A DNA stretch of 64,000 bases from Cognatishimia coralii (GCF_037478305.1 NZ_JBBGAZ010000001.1:434001-498000), one strand, 5' to 3'. Counted from the first letter of the stretch, positions 8,835 through 18,414 are shown. The notes: generated by a model not told the origin, from the sequence alone. Translations and numbers: made by a program.

Positions 8835-10205
8835 ATGGCGAATTGGCAAAAATCTGACTGGCGTAACAAACCACGCGTTCAGATGCCTGAGTATACGGAT
8901 GCATCTGCGCTGACTTCTGTAGAAGAACAGCTTGCAAGCTATCCGCCGCTGGTCTTTGCCGGAGAGGCGCGTAGCCTGAAAGCCAAACTGGCAGCCGCGT
9001 CTCGCGGCGAGGCCTTTTTGTTGCAAGGCGGCGACTGTGCTGAGAGCTTTGCGCAGTTCTCTGCAGATCACATCCGCGACACGTTTAAGGTGATGTTGCA
9101 GATGGCGATGGTGCTGACTTTTGGCGCCAAAGTTCCTGTGATCAAAGTCGGTCGTATGGCGGGCCAGTTCGCGAAGCCGCGTTCTGCCCCAACCGAGACC
9201 GTGAATGGTGTGGAACTGCCAAGCTACCGCGGTGACATCATCAACGAGCTGGACTTCACGTCCGAGGCGCGGATCCCTGATCCTAAGAAAATGCTGCAGG
9301 CCTACACGCAAGCTGCTGCAACGCTGAACCTGTTGCGCGCGTTTTCTCAGGGTGGCTATGCCGACATGCATCAGGTTCACGCTTGGACCCTGGGTTTTAC
9401 CGCCTCTGAAGAAGCGCAGAAATACCGCAATCTAGCGAACCGTATTTCTGATGCGCTGGACTTCATGAACGCGGCCGGTGTGGACAGCAGCACAGCGCAT
9501 ACATTGCATTCCGTGGATTTCTACACCAGCCACGAAGGTCTGTTGTTGGAGTACGAAGAAGCGCTGACACGTCTGGATTCCACGTCCGGCGATTGGCTGG
9601 CTGGCTCTGGTCACATGCTGTGGATCGGCGACCGCACCCGTCAGCCAGACGGCGCCCATGTTGAATTCCTGCGCGGCGTTCAGAACCCGATCGGTCTGAA
9701 ATGCGGCCCAACGACCACGGCCGAAGACCTCAAGGTTCTGATGGAAAAGCTGAACCCAGAGAATGAAGCGGGCCGTCTGACCCTCATCGCGCGCTTTGGC
9801 GCTGGCTCTGTCGGGGATCACCTGCCACGCCTGATCAAAGCCGTGAAAGAAGAGGGCGCGAATGTCGTCTGGTCTTGTGACCCGATGCACGGCAACACCA
9901 TCAAATCGGCAACCGGCTATAAGACCCGTCCATTTGAGAGCGTGCTGCGCGAAGTGCGCGAGTTCTTTGGCGTTCATGGCGCAGAAGGCACCATTCCAGG
10001 CGGCGTCCATTTCGAGATGACCGGTCAAGATGTGACCGAATGCACCGGTGGCCTGCGTGACGTATCCGAAGAAGACCTCGGCTCGCGCTATCACACCGCA
10101 TGTGACCCACGTCTGAACGCAAGCCAGTCCTTGGAGTTGGCGTTCCTTGTGGCCGAAGAACTCTCCAACATGCGCGAAGGCGCAGCGGCCAAACAGGCTG
10201 TTTGA
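8835..10205 (+). CDS. aroG: class II 3-deoxy-7-phosphoheptulonate synthase
   Basis: First enzyme of the shikimate pathway, joining phosphoenolpyruvate and erythrose 4-phosphate. The 456-aa sequence is the plant-like class II type: LLQGGDCAESFAQF, KVGRMAGQFAKPRS, DRTRQPDGAHVEFLRG and SCDPMHGNTI are characteristic metal- and substrate-binding stretches. The start is preceded by GTAAGGACA. A strong terminator follows 22 bases after the stop, so it is a single-gene unit. Class II enzymes are often called aroG or aroF in these genomes; the symbol is conventional. Confidence 0.95.
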   Translation: MANWQKSDWRNKPRVQMPEYTDASALTSVEEQLASYPPLVFAGEARSLKAKLAAASRGEAFLLQGGDCAESFAQFSADHIRDTFKVMLQMAMVLTFGAKVPVIKVGRMAGQFAKPRSAPTETVNGVELPSYRGDIINELDFTSEARIPDPKKMLQAYTQAAATLNLLRAFSQGGYADMHQVHAWTLGFTASEEAQKYRNLANRISDALDFMNAAGVDSSTAHTLHSVDFYTSHEGLLLEYEEALTRLDSTSGDWLAGSGHMLWIGDRTRQPDGAHVEFLRGVQNPIGLKCGPTTTAEDLKVLMEKLNPENEAGRLTLIARFGAGSVGDHLPRLIKAVKEEGANVVWSCDPMHGNTIKSATGYKTRPFESVLREVREFFGVHGAEGTIPGGVHFEMTGQDVTECTGGLRDVSEEDLGSRYHTACDPRLNASQSLELAFLVAEELSNMREGAAAKQAV

Positions 10206-10226
10206 ACCAAGCATTTAGAATAGAGA

Positions 10227-10254
10227 AGGGCGGTTCATATGAGCCGCCCTTTTT
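10227..10254 (+). terminator. rho-independent terminator of the DAHP synthase gene
   Basis: A GGGCGG/CCGCCC stem, extended inward through TCATATGA, is followed by TTTTT. It starts 21 bases after the aroG stop. Confidence 0.85.
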
Positions 10255-10333
10255 GACTCTGGACTGATATACAGATTGAAGCAGCCGCGCGCATCGCGCT
10301 AAATGCTGCAAACGAACTTCGAAAGGCCTCTTT

Positions 10334-11224
10334 ATGCTGAACTCAATGACCGGATACGCCAGTGCAAGCGGATCTGGACAAGGTTTCGAATGGACTTGGG
10401 ACATGCGCGGCGTGAACGCCAAGGGGCTCGACATCCGTATTCGCGTGCCGGATTGGATCGAAGGACTAGAGGCCGGCATCCGCGCGGTTTTGACGAAATC
10501 GCTGAGCCGCGGGTCGATTTCAGTGGGGTTGCGGGTGCAGGCGGTTGAAGAGTCCTCGGGCTTTGCGTTGAACGAAGCGCATCTGACGGACGTGCTCGCA
10601 GCACTTGAAAAGATCGAAGATAAGGCGATGCAGCAGGGGATTTCGCTAGCGCCTTCAAAAGCAAGCGAAATCATAGGGTTGCGTGGAGTATTTGAAGCGT
10701 CTTCTCAGGAAAAAGACGTCAAACTTCTGACGCAAGAGATATTGAAAACGCTGCCCGATTTGGTCACGGACTTTAAATCTATGCGTGAGGCGGAGGGCGC
10801 AAGCCTCTCAGAAATATTGGAAAATCAAATTTCAGAAATCGCTGATCTGACGGAGAAATCCGCAACCATCGCGGAAGCGCGCAAAGATGAGATGAAATCC
10901 ACGCTGCAGGCAAATCTGGCGCGCGTTTTGGAAAATACAGATGGGGCGGATGAAAACCGCGTCGCGCAGGAACTGGCGACGATGGTTGTGAAAAGCGATG
11001 TGACCGAAGAAATCGACCGTCTGAAAGCCCACGTCGGAGCCGCACGTGACCTGATCGCCAAAGGCAGCCCGATTGGCCGCAAGCTCGACTTCCTGATGCA
11101 GGAATTTAACCGAGAGGCGAATACGCTTTGCTCAAAGGCTCAGAACGTCGAACTAACCAACCTCGGCCTCGACCTAAAAACCGTCATCGACCAGATGCGT
11201 GAACAAGTGCAGAATGTAGAATGA
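10334..11224 (+). CDS. yicC: YicC/YloC-type endoribonuclease
   Basis: A 296-aa YicC family protein. It has the N-terminal YicC domain (MLNSMTGYASASG) and the conserved C-terminal DUF1732 (IGRKLDFLMQEFNREANTLCSKA, ending QMREQVQNVE). E. coli YicC is an endoribonuclease linked to turnover of the small RNA RyhB; that role is carried over from the family. It overlaps gmk by 4 bases, the usual yicC-gmk pairing in alphaproteobacteria. Confidence 0.93.
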   Translation: MLNSMTGYASASGSGQGFEWTWDMRGVNAKGLDIRIRVPDWIEGLEAGIRAVLTKSLSRGSISVGLRVQAVEESSGFALNEAHLTDVLAALEKIEDKAMQQGISLAPSKASEIIGLRGVFEASSQEKDVKLLTQEILKTLPDLVTDFKSMREAEGASLSEILENQISEIADLTEKSATIAEARKDEMKSTLQANLARVLENTDGADENRVAQELATMVVKSDVTEEIDRLKAHVGAARDLIAKGSPIGRKLDFLMQEFNREANTLCSKAQNVELTNLGLDLKTVIDQMREQVQNVE

Positions 11225-11871
11225 CCATGCAAAACCGTCGCGGCCTTCTTATTATCCTCTCCTCGCCCTCTGGCGCGGGAAAGTCTACGCTTTCCAAACG
11301 GTTGCGCGAATGGGACACGACCATTGAGTTCTCTGTTTCGGCGACCACACGCGCGCCGAGGGACGGCGAACAGGATGGCATCGACTATCATTTCCTGACG
11401 GAAGAAGCCTTTAAGAAAACGGTCGCCGAGGATGGGATGCTTGAGCACGCCCATGTCTTTGGCAATTTCTACGGCTCTCCAAAGGCGCCTGTTCAGGCCG
11501 CGATTGATCAGGGCTCGGACGTTTTGTTTGACGTTGACTGGCAAGGCGCTCAACAGATCAGCCGCTCGTCTTTGCAGGATCATGTGCTGTCTGTTTTCGT
11601 ATTGCCACCGTCGATCAAAGAACTGCGCCGTCGGCTGGAAAGCCGGGGGCAGGACAGCTCTGAAGTCATTCAAAAACGCATGGCCAAGAGCTGGGACGAG
11701 ATCAGCCATTGGGATGGCTATGATTACGTTTTGATCAATGACGATTTGGATGCGACTTTTGAGCGGCTCAAGGCGATCATTTCAGCCGAGCGTTTAAAAC
11801 TCTCGCAACAACCCGGAATGATGGATTTCATCCGGGGCCTGCATGACGAATTTATTGAGGTAGAAGAATGA
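11221..11871 (+). CDS. gmk: guanylate kinase
   Basis: Phosphorylates GMP to GDP with ATP in the cytoplasm. The 216-aa protein has the P-loop SSPSGAGKST at about residues 14-23 and the GMP-binding stretch SATTRAPRDGEQDGIDYHFL, followed by DVDWQGAQQI. The length is normal. Its ATG lies in an ATGA overlap with yicC, and its own stop overlaps the next start the same way, so three genes are translated as a chain. Confidence 0.96.
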   Translation: MTMQNRRGLLIILSSPSGAGKSTLSKRLREWDTTIEFSVSATTRAPRDGEQDGIDYHFLTEEAFKKTVAEDGMLEHAHVFGNFYGSPKAPVQAAIDQGSDVLFDVDWQGAQQISRSSLQDHVLSVFVLPPSIKELRRRLESRGQDSSEVIQKRMAKSWDEISHWDGYDYVLINDDLDATFERLKAIISAERLKLSQQPGMMDFIRGLHDEFIEVEE

Positions 11872-12389
11872 CGCTCTATAGTCTGGATGGCGTGTCGCCT
11901 CAGGTCGCTGAGGACAGCTGGATCGCGCCGGATGCAAATGTCATCGGCAAGATTGTGATCCAACAGGGCGCCTCTATCTGGTTTGGCGCGACCCTGCGGG
12001 GCGACAACGAAGCGATCGTGATCGGCAGGGGCTCGAACGTGCAGGAAAACACAATCATGCACACGGATATGGGCTATCCGCTGACCGTGGGCGAGGGCTG
12101 TACCATCGGACACAAAGCGCTTTTGCATGGCTGCACGATTGGTGACAACACATTGATCGGCATGGGCGCTGTGATCCTGAACGGTGCCAAGATCGGCAAG
12201 AATTGCCTGATCGGCGCCAATGCACTGATCACGGAAAACAAAGTCATTCCAGATGGGTCTTTGGTCATGGGATCTCCGGGGAAAGTTGTGCGCGAATTGG
12301 ACGAGCAGGGCATTCAGGGCCTGCGTGCCTCGGCGCTAAATTACCAACAAAATATGCGCAGATTCCGGGCGGGGCTTGCGCAAATCTAG
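11868..12389 (+). CDS. gamma-carbonic anhydrase family protein
   Basis: A 173-aa left-handed beta-helix protein built of hexapeptide repeats. The three candidate metal-binding histidines are H65 (IMHTDMG), H82 and H87 (GHKALLHGC). Relatives (YrdA, PaaY, CaiE) include zinc or iron carbonic anhydrases and thioesterases, so the activity is uncertain. The start overlaps the gmk stop (ATGA). Confidence 0.9.
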   Translation: MTLYSLDGVSPQVAEDSWIAPDANVIGKIVIQQGASIWFGATLRGDNEAIVIGRGSNVQENTIMHTDMGYPLTVGEGCTIGHKALLHGCTIGDNTLIGMGAVILNGAKIGKNCLIGANALITENKVIPDGSLVMGSPGKVVRELDEQGIQGLRASALNYQQNMRRFRAGLAQI

Positions 12390-12474
12390 CGCCAAAAGCC
12401 CCCCTTTACATTTGCAGAACAATCCTGAACGTTTGCGCCAAGTTACATTCGCTGCCGTTCAGACCCGTTCCATC

Positions 12475-13503
12475 ATGATTGACTCTCTGCTTGAAGCCAT
12501 TCCTTTGCCAGCCGTTTTGATTGGCACGGACGCGCGTCTTTTAGGGGGCAATGAACGTGCCATTCGCCTGCAACCCAACGCCGGAGATCGTCGCGCGTTC
12601 ATTCTAGTGTTTCGCCAACCGGGCTTTAGCACGGCGTTCGAGCAATGCATTCGCACCAGACAGCCACAGACCACCGTGTATCTGCACACCGACGAAGGGC
12701 ATGAGATCCGGTATGACGTGACCTGTTCCTATGTGGAGTTCGGGGAAACCAAAGGCGTCCTTGCCTGTTTTCGCGATGTAACCGAAGTCGAACAGGCGGG
12801 CGAAATCCGTCGAGACTTTGTCGCCAACGTCAGCCATGAATTGAAAACACCGCTTACCGCTTTGCTTGGCTTTATCGAAACCCTGCAAGGGCCCGCACGC
12901 AATGACGATGCCGCGCGGGATCGGTTCCTTGGCATCATGGGGGCCGAAGCCAGCCGAATGAACCGCCTTGTCGGGGATTTGTTGTCCCTAAGCCGTGTCG
13001 AAGAAGAAGCGCGGATGCGACCGACCGATTCCATAGATGTTGCAGACATCGTGAACACAGTCGTGCGGAACCTCTGCGAAGTTGCCAAGGCTCAAGAGGT
13101 CGAGATCTCGGTTCAGGGGCTGGAGGCGGAGACCAAGGTCTTGGGCGATTCAGATCAGCTTTTGCAGGTTTTTACCAACCTGATCGAAAATGCGGTTAAA
13201 TATGGCGGCAGCGGTGGGGCGGTTTCTGTTACCTTCAAATCTGTCGACCGCGATCCGTTTCTGCGCCGACCTGCAGTTCGGATCGAAGTGAAAGATAATG
13301 GGCCCGGCATTGATCCCCTGCATATCCCACGCCTGACCGAACGGTTTTACCGCATCGACTCGCATCGCTCGCGTGAAATGGGCGGAACGGGGCTGGGTCT
13401 GGCCATCGTCAAGCACATCGTGAATCGCCACCGTGGCCGCATGAAAATCGAGAGCGCTTTGGGGCAGGGCAGCACTTTTGCGGTGATCCTCCCGAAAAAT
13501 TAA
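12475..13503 (+). CDS. phoR: phosphate-regulon sensor histidine kinase PhoR, without membrane segments
   Basis: Histidine kinase pairing with PhoB. From the ATG at 12475 it is 342 aa: a PAS-like region (about 5-105), the H-box FVANVSHELKTPLTAL with H121, the N-box NLIENAVKYG around N239, DNGPG at 274-278 and GTGLGL at 304-309. The frame is open further upstream to a TTG at 12376 inside the preceding gene, but the upstream residues look like overlap translation. No clear Shine-Dalgarno sequence precedes the ATG, so the start is inferred from family length. Unlike E. coli PhoR it has no transmembrane helix. It lies just upstream of pstS. Confidence 0.88.
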   Translation: MIDSLLEAIPLPAVLIGTDARLLGGNERAIRLQPNAGDRRAFILVFRQPGFSTAFEQCIRTRQPQTTVYLHTDEGHEIRYDVTCSYVEFGETKGVLACFRDVTEVEQAGEIRRDFVANVSHELKTPLTALLGFIETLQGPARNDDAARDRFLGIMGAEASRMNRLVGDLLSLSRVEEEARMRPTDSIDVADIVNTVVRNLCEVAKAQEVEISVQGLEAETKVLGDSDQLLQVFTNLIENAVKYGGSGGAVSVTFKSVDRDPFLRRPAVRIEVKDNGPGIDPLHIPRLTERFYRIDSHRSREMGGTGLGLAIVKHIVNRHRGRMKIESALGQGSTFAVILPKN

Positions 13504-13549
13504 AGGGCAAATTGGATTTGTAGAGCAAATCCAGACCAGCTTCATAAAA

Positions 13550-13567
13550 CTGTTACACAACCGTCAC
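13550..13567 (+). promoter_or_regulatory. Pho box upstream of pstS
   Basis: Two 7-base direct repeats, CTGTTAC (13550-13556) and CCGTCAC (13561-13567), are separated by 4 bases. That gives the 11-base period of a PhoB-binding site. It lies 76 bases before the pstS start, downstream of phoR, so PhoB probably switches on pstSCAB-phoU-phoB under phosphate limitation. Confidence 0.8.
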
Positions 13568-13642
13568 AAAAGCGTAAGCAACCAAGCCTACTTCCGCGCT
13601 CAGGTTGCTCATAGACGAGCTTCCCTAATCAGGAGTTAAAAA

Positions 13643-14680
13643 ATGTCCGTTAAACTGACCGTGTCCGCTGTAGCGATTGCTGCCATCGCTGCCACTTCCG
13701 CCGCAGCACGTGATCAAGTTCAAGTCGCCGGTTCTTCCACCGTTCTTCCATATGCTTCCATCGTTGCTGAAGCGTTCGGTGAAAACTTCGACTTCCCGAC
13801 CCCAGTTGTTGAATCCGGTGGGTCTTCTGCTGGTCTGAAGCGTTTCTGTGAAGGTGTTGGCGAAAACACCATCGACATCGCAAACGCATCCCGCAAAATC
13901 AAAGATAAAGAAGTTAAAGCGTGCGCAGAAGCAGGCGTAACTGACATCATCGAAGTTCGCATCGGTTATGACGGCATCGTTTTCGCATCCGACATCAACG
14001 GCGAATCCTTTGAATTCACCCCAAGCGATTGGTTCCTGGCTCTGTCCGACACCGTTCTGGTTGACGGCGAAATGGTTCCAAACACCAACGCAACCTGGGC
14101 TGACGTAAACCCAGCGTTCCCAGCACAGCCTCTGGCAGCTTACGTTCCAGGCACCAAGCACGGCACACGCGAAGTTTTCGAAGACAAAGTGATCCTGGCC
14201 GGCTGTGAAGCGACTGGCGCGTTCGACGTGATCAAAGCGTCCATGGGCGGCGACAAGAAAAAAGCTGAAAAAGCATGTATCGCTCTGCGGACTGATGGCG
14301 TTTCTGTCGACATCGACGGCGACTACACCGAGACCCTGGCGTCCATCGAATCCAACAAAGACGGCATCGGCGTCTTTGGTCTGGCATTCTACGAGAACAA
14401 CACCGACAAGCTGCAAGTTGCGACTATGTCCGGCATCGTTCCTTCCACCGAGTCCATCGCGACCGGTGAATACCCTGTGTCCCGCCCACTGTACTTCTAC
14501 ATCAAGAAGGCACACATCGGCGTTATCCCAGGCGTAAAAGAATATGCTGAGTTCTTCATCGCTGACGAAATCGCAGGCCCAGACGGCCCACTGGCAGCAT
14601 ACGGTCTGGTTGCAGACCCAGAGCTGGCAGACACCCAAGAAGCAGTTTCTGACGAAGCAGTGCTTGGCGCAAACATGTAA
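13643..14680 (+). CDS. pstS: phosphate ABC transporter substrate-binding protein
   Basis: Periplasmic phosphate-binding protein, 345 aa. A signal peptide ends near ATSAAARDQ. The mature start QVAGSSTVLPYASIVAEAF is the classic phosphate loop, and ESGGSSAGLKRFCEG carries the second binding segment. The start is preceded by AGGAG. The gene has notably regular codon use (many GTT, GCA, CCA), as highly expressed genes here do. It is first in the pst operon, with two hairpins after it. Confidence 0.95.
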   Translation: MSVKLTVSAVAIAAIAATSAAARDQVQVAGSSTVLPYASIVAEAFGENFDFPTPVVESGGSSAGLKRFCEGVGENTIDIANASRKIKDKEVKACAEAGVTDIIEVRIGYDGIVFASDINGESFEFTPSDWFLALSDTVLVDGEMVPNTNATWADVNPAFPAQPLAAYVPGTKHGTREVFEDKVILAGCEATGAFDVIKASMGGDKKKAEKACIALRTDGVSVDIDGDYTETLASIESNKDGIGVFGLAFYENNTDKLQVATMSGIVPSTESIATGEYPVSRPLYFYIKKAHIGVIPGVKEYAEFFIADEIAGPDGPLAAYGLVADPELADTQEAVSDEAVLGANM

Positions 14681-14722
14681 TTGCCTTAAGGCAATCACGA
14701 GGACGGCGGTCTCGCCGTCCTC
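14681..14722 (+). other. two hairpins between pstS and pstC
   Basis: A 14-base perfect palindrome (14681-14694) directly follows the pstS stop. A 10-bp perfect stem with a 4-base loop (14699-14708 with 14713-14722) comes next. No T-run follows, so they are more likely to protect the pstS end of the message or reduce read-through than to terminate fully. Confidence 0.6.
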
Positions 14723-14775
14723 ATTCACGAAAAGCCGTTGGTTATCACCTGCGCATCCAAACAAACGGAGTATCC

Positions 14776-16248
14776 ATGCCTGTACTTTGGCTCGTGCTGA
14801 TCGTCTTTGCTCTTGCGACGGTCGGCTTTTTTGTTGGACGGATGCGTGCGTTGCAGTCAGCGGGTGGCGATAGCCGCAACCTACATTCTCTTCCTTACTT
14901 TTATGGCACCAATGTTGCTTTGAAAGTTCTGGTTCCAGCGCTTTTGGTGCTTGGCATTTGGACTTTGTTGCAGGGTGTAATCATCAACAATGTGGTCTCC
15001 TCTGGCTTGCCTGCCAGCGCAATTCCCGAGGGCTCGACAATTGGTCTGGTGATGTCCGAAGTGCGCCGGGTCGCCGAGGGGCTTGATCTCTTGGTTGCTG
15101 AAGGGCTGATGAGCCAATCGCAGTCCGAGAACCTACGCGCCGAGTTTACAGACGTGCGGGCCCGCCTTGCCGAAGTCGGCATCGCACTTGGGGCAAATGT
15201 GGAAAACAGCGTTCTTAAGGCCGCGCAATCCTATCGCTCGATGACGGCAACCGGGTCTGTCATCATGACGCTTTTGGTACTGTGCCTCGCCATCGCAGGG
15301 GCTGGGTTTTCGATTGCTCAGACCCACAAGAATTTCCGCGCCCGCAACACGGTGGAACGCGGTGTCTTGGTTCTGTTGATCGCGGCAGCGTCTCTCGCGA
15401 TTTTGACAACCGTCGGCATCGTTTTGTCGATGGTTTTTGAGACCCGCAACTTTTTTGGCCTGCACAGCTGGACCGATTTTTTCTTCGGCTCCACCTGGGC
15501 GCCAAACTTCCGCGGAGACTCCGAACTTTCGATCCTGCCGCTCTTGTGGGGCACGCTCTACATTTCCTTTGTCGCACTGTTGGTGGCTGTGCCGGTTGGC
15601 CTTTTTGCTGCGATATACCTGTCTGAATATGCGTCCCGCCCCGTGCGCAGCTTTGCCAAGCCTCTGCTTGAGATTCTTGCCGGCATCCCGACCATCGTCT
15701 ACGGCCTGTTCGCGCTGGTGACCTTTGGCCCATTCCTTCTTCGTATCTTCGGAGACGGTGGTTACTTGGGCATCGACTGGATGACTGATGCGCGCTCAGT
15801 TGCAACTGCGGGCATTGTGATGGGCATTATGCTGATCCCATTCGTGAGCTCACTTTCGGACGACATCATCAACGCGGTGCCGCAGTCGATGCGCGATGGC
15901 TCTTATGGTTTGGGGGCCACTAAGTCTGAGACCATCAAACAGGTGGTCCTGCCTGCCGCATTGCCCGGTATCGTCGGCGCTATACTCTTGGCCACGTCAC
16001 GCGCCATCGGCGAGACCATGATCGTGGTGATGGGGGCAGGGGCCATCGCGCGCTTTGCCGGTAACCCTCTGGAAGCACTCACGACCATCACCACACGGAT
16101 CGTCAGCCAGTTGACTGGTGATGGCGACTTTGCCAGCCCAGAAACACTGGTCGCGTTCGCCCTTGGCCTGACGCTCTTCGTGCTCACTCTGGGGCTTAAC
16201 GTTCTGGCCCTCTACATCGTCCGCAAATATCGGGAACAATACGAATGA
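14776..16248 (+). CDS. pstC: phosphate ABC transporter permease PstC
   Basis: Inner-membrane permease of the phosphate importer. At 490 aa it is longer than E. coli PstC (319) because of an N-terminal extension with extra membrane segments (about residues 1-220) seen in alphaproteobacterial versions. The core permease carries EILAGIPTIVYGLFALVTFGP and the ATPase-contact loop DGSYGLGATKSETIKQVVLPAALPG. GGAG precedes the ATG, and the stop overlaps pstA by 4 bases. Confidence 0.94.
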   Translation: MPVLWLVLIVFALATVGFFVGRMRALQSAGGDSRNLHSLPYFYGTNVALKVLVPALLVLGIWTLLQGVIINNVVSSGLPASAIPEGSTIGLVMSEVRRVAEGLDLLVAEGLMSQSQSENLRAEFTDVRARLAEVGIALGANVENSVLKAAQSYRSMTATGSVIMTLLVLCLAIAGAGFSIAQTHKNFRARNTVERGVLVLLIAAASLAILTTVGIVLSMVFETRNFFGLHSWTDFFFGSTWAPNFRGDSELSILPLLWGTLYISFVALLVAVPVGLFAAIYLSEYASRPVRSFAKPLLEILAGIPTIVYGLFALVTFGPFLLRIFGDGGYLGIDWMTDARSVATAGIVMGIMLIPFVSSLSDDIINAVPQSMRDGSYGLGATKSETIKQVVLPAALPGIVGAILLATSRAIGETMIVVMGAGAIARFAGNPLEALTTITTRIVSQLTGDGDFASPETLVAFALGLTLFVLTLGLNVLALYIVRKYREQYE

Positions 16249-17588
16249 CCGACGCAAGCATGCCCGAAAACGCGGTGAAAACCTCGATCCACACGCTGGA
16301 TGCGCGCACCAAAAAGCGCAATGCAGCCGAAGCCCGCTTCAAAGCCTATGGAATTGCAGCTATTGCGGCCGGCCTGATGATGCTGGTGGTTCTTGTGACC
16401 ACTATCGTTGGCAATGGCTTCGGTGCGTTTCAACAGACCTTCATTACCCTGGACGTCGAGCTCGTTGAAAAGAAGCTCGACAAAAAGGGAAACCGAGACA
16501 TTGCCGACATCAAGAAAGTTTCGACTTTCGGTTATGCCCCGCTTTTGAAAACGGCCTTTGAGACCAAAGTCGAAGAGCTGGGCATTGAAACTGATCTCAA
16601 GTCTAAATCTATGAGTGCGCTTTTGTCCAAATCAGCGCCAGCGCAGATGCGCGACTTTGTGCTGGAAGACGTCTCTCGCATTGGTCAGACCGTTGAATTC
16701 ACCTTCCTCGCCAACTCCCGGATTGATGGCTATCTAAAAGGCCGCGTGACGCGTGAGAGTATTGCGAATGACAAAAACGTGTCGGTCGAACAGCTTGATT
16801 TCGTGGATCAAATGGTCGAGGCAGGCGTGATTGAGAAGCGCTTCAACATCGATTTCATAATCGGCGCAGATGCATCTGACCAACGACCAGAGGCCGCCGG
16901 GATCGGTGTCGCGATGGCGGGATCATTCTTTATGATGCTGGTGGTTCTTTGTCTGGCTCTGCCAATAGGCGTCGCAGCTTCGATCTATCTGGAAGAATTC
17001 GCGCCTAAGAACTGGCTGACTGACGTTATCGAGGTGAACATTTCAAACCTCGCAGCCGTGCCGTCGATTGTCTTCGGTATCCTCGGCCTTGCGGTCTTCA
17101 TCAACTATATACACCTGCCACAGTCTGCCCCATTGGTGGGTGGCCTCGTGCTGACCCTGATGACCCTGCCAACCATCATCATCTCGACCCGCGCGTCGCT
17201 CAAAGCCGTGCCTCCGTCGATCCGAGATGCGGCTCTCGGCCTTGGCGCCTCCAAGATGCAATCGGTCTTTCACCATGTTTTGCCATTAGCAGCCCCCGGC
17301 ATCCTGACCGGCACAATCATTGGCCTCGCGCAGGCCCTGGGTGAAACCGCACCGCTCTTGTTGATCGGCATGATCGGCTTTATCGCGTCAAACCCACCGG
17401 ACAGCCTGGCCTCGGGCCTTCTGGACCCCAATTCGGCCATGCCAGCCCAGATCTATGAATGGGCGAAACGCGCAGACCCTGCGTTCTACGAACGCGCGTG
17501 GGGAGGCATCATTATCCTCCTCGTCTTCCTTGTGACAATGAATACCGTTGCGGTCATCCTGCGCCGTCGGTTCGAGCGCCGTTGGTAA
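16245..17588 (+). CDS. pstA: phosphate ABC transporter permease PstA
   Basis: Second permease, 447 aa, against about 296 in E. coli. The extra length is a soluble segment between the first membrane helix (about 30-55) and the core (from about 225), a DUF3333-type insert of marine alphaproteobacteria. The core has NISNLAAVPSIVFGILGLA and AALGLGASKMQSVFHHVLPLAAPGI. It overlaps pstC by 4 bases. Confidence 0.94.
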   Translation: MTDASMPENAVKTSIHTLDARTKKRNAAEARFKAYGIAAIAAGLMMLVVLVTTIVGNGFGAFQQTFITLDVELVEKKLDKKGNRDIADIKKVSTFGYAPLLKTAFETKVEELGIETDLKSKSMSALLSKSAPAQMRDFVLEDVSRIGQTVEFTFLANSRIDGYLKGRVTRESIANDKNVSVEQLDFVDQMVEAGVIEKRFNIDFIIGADASDQRPEAAGIGVAMAGSFFMMLVVLCLALPIGVAASIYLEEFAPKNWLTDVIEVNISNLAAVPSIVFGILGLAVFINYIHLPQSAPLVGGLVLTLMTLPTIIISTRASLKAVPPSIRDAALGLGASKMQSVFHHVLPLAAPGILTGTIIGLAQALGETAPLLLIGMIGFIASNPPDSLASGLLDPNSAMPAQIYEWAKRADPAFYERAWGGIIILLVFLVTMNTVAVILRRRFERRW

Positions 17589-17611
17589 TACGGCAGAAGG
17601 ACGATAAACTC

Positions 17612-18409
17612 ATGTATGACGCACCAAATCTGGAGACCGCTGTGGAGCAGAAAAACATCAAATTCTCAGCCTCTGGGGTTCAGGTCTATTACGGCGACAC
17701 CCATGCGATCAAAGACGTTTCCGTCGAGATTGAAGACAAGAAGGTCACGGCCTTTATTGGCCCGTCAGGTTGTGGCAAGTCCACTTTCCTGCGCACGCTG
17801 AACCGTATGAACGACACGATTGATATCTGTCGTGTGACTGGCGACATCCGTCTGGACGGCGAAGACATTTACGACCCAAAGGTCGATCCCGTGCAGTTGC
17901 GCGCCAAGGTCGGCATGGTGTTTCAGAAACCAAACCCGTTCCCCAAGTCGATCTACGACAATATCGCCTATGGCCCACGTATCCACGGACTTGCAAATTC
18001 CAAAGCGGAACTCGATGAGATTGTCGAAAAATCCCTGCGCCGTGGCGCGATCTGGGATGAGGTCAAAGACCGCCTCGATGCGCCGGGCACTGGCCTGTCT
18101 GGCGGTCAGCAGCAACGCCTGTGTATCGCGCGTGCTGTTGCCACCGAACCTGAAGTTCTGTTGATGGATGAGCCATGCTCGGCGCTTGACCCAATCGCAA
18201 CCGCGCAAGTCGAAGAGCTGATCGACGAGCTGCGCACCAGCTATTCCGTCGTGATCGTCACCCACTCAATGCAGCAGGCGGCGCGCGTGTCGCAGAAGAC
18301 CGCCTTCTTCCACCTCGGCAATCTGGTCGAGTTCGACGACACCTCCAAAATCTTCACCAACCCCACAGATGAGCGCACCGAAAGCTACATCACAGGCCGG
18401 ATCGGGTAA
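17612..18409 (+). CDS. pstB: phosphate ABC transporter ATPase PstB
   Basis: ATPase of the phosphate importer, 265 aa from the ATG at 17612, which has AAGGA about 10 bases upstream. The frame runs open further upstream, but that part is out-of-frame pstA sequence. Walker A GPSGCGKST is at residues 50-58, LSGGQQQRL at 162-170 and Walker B LLMDEPCSALDP around 183-194; the last is a PstB hallmark. Confidence 0.96.
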   Translation: MYDAPNLETAVEQKNIKFSASGVQVYYGDTHAIKDVSVEIEDKKVTAFIGPSGCGKSTFLRTLNRMNDTIDICRVTGDIRLDGEDIYDPKVDPVQLRAKVGMVFQKPNPFPKSIYDNIAYGPRIHGLANSKAELDEIVEKSLRRGAIWDEVKDRLDAPGTGLSGGQQQRLCIARAVATEPEVLLMDEPCSALDPIATAQVEELIDELRTSYSVVIVTHSMQQAARVSQKTAFFHLGNLVEFDDTSKIFTNPTDERTESYITGRIG

Positions 18410-18414
18410 GAGCT

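Noticed and set aside
13625..14764. Minus-strand frame opposite pstS
   Set aside because: Rich in Cys, Phe and Trp, as expected from antisense of the pstS codon pattern, and no ribosome binding site.
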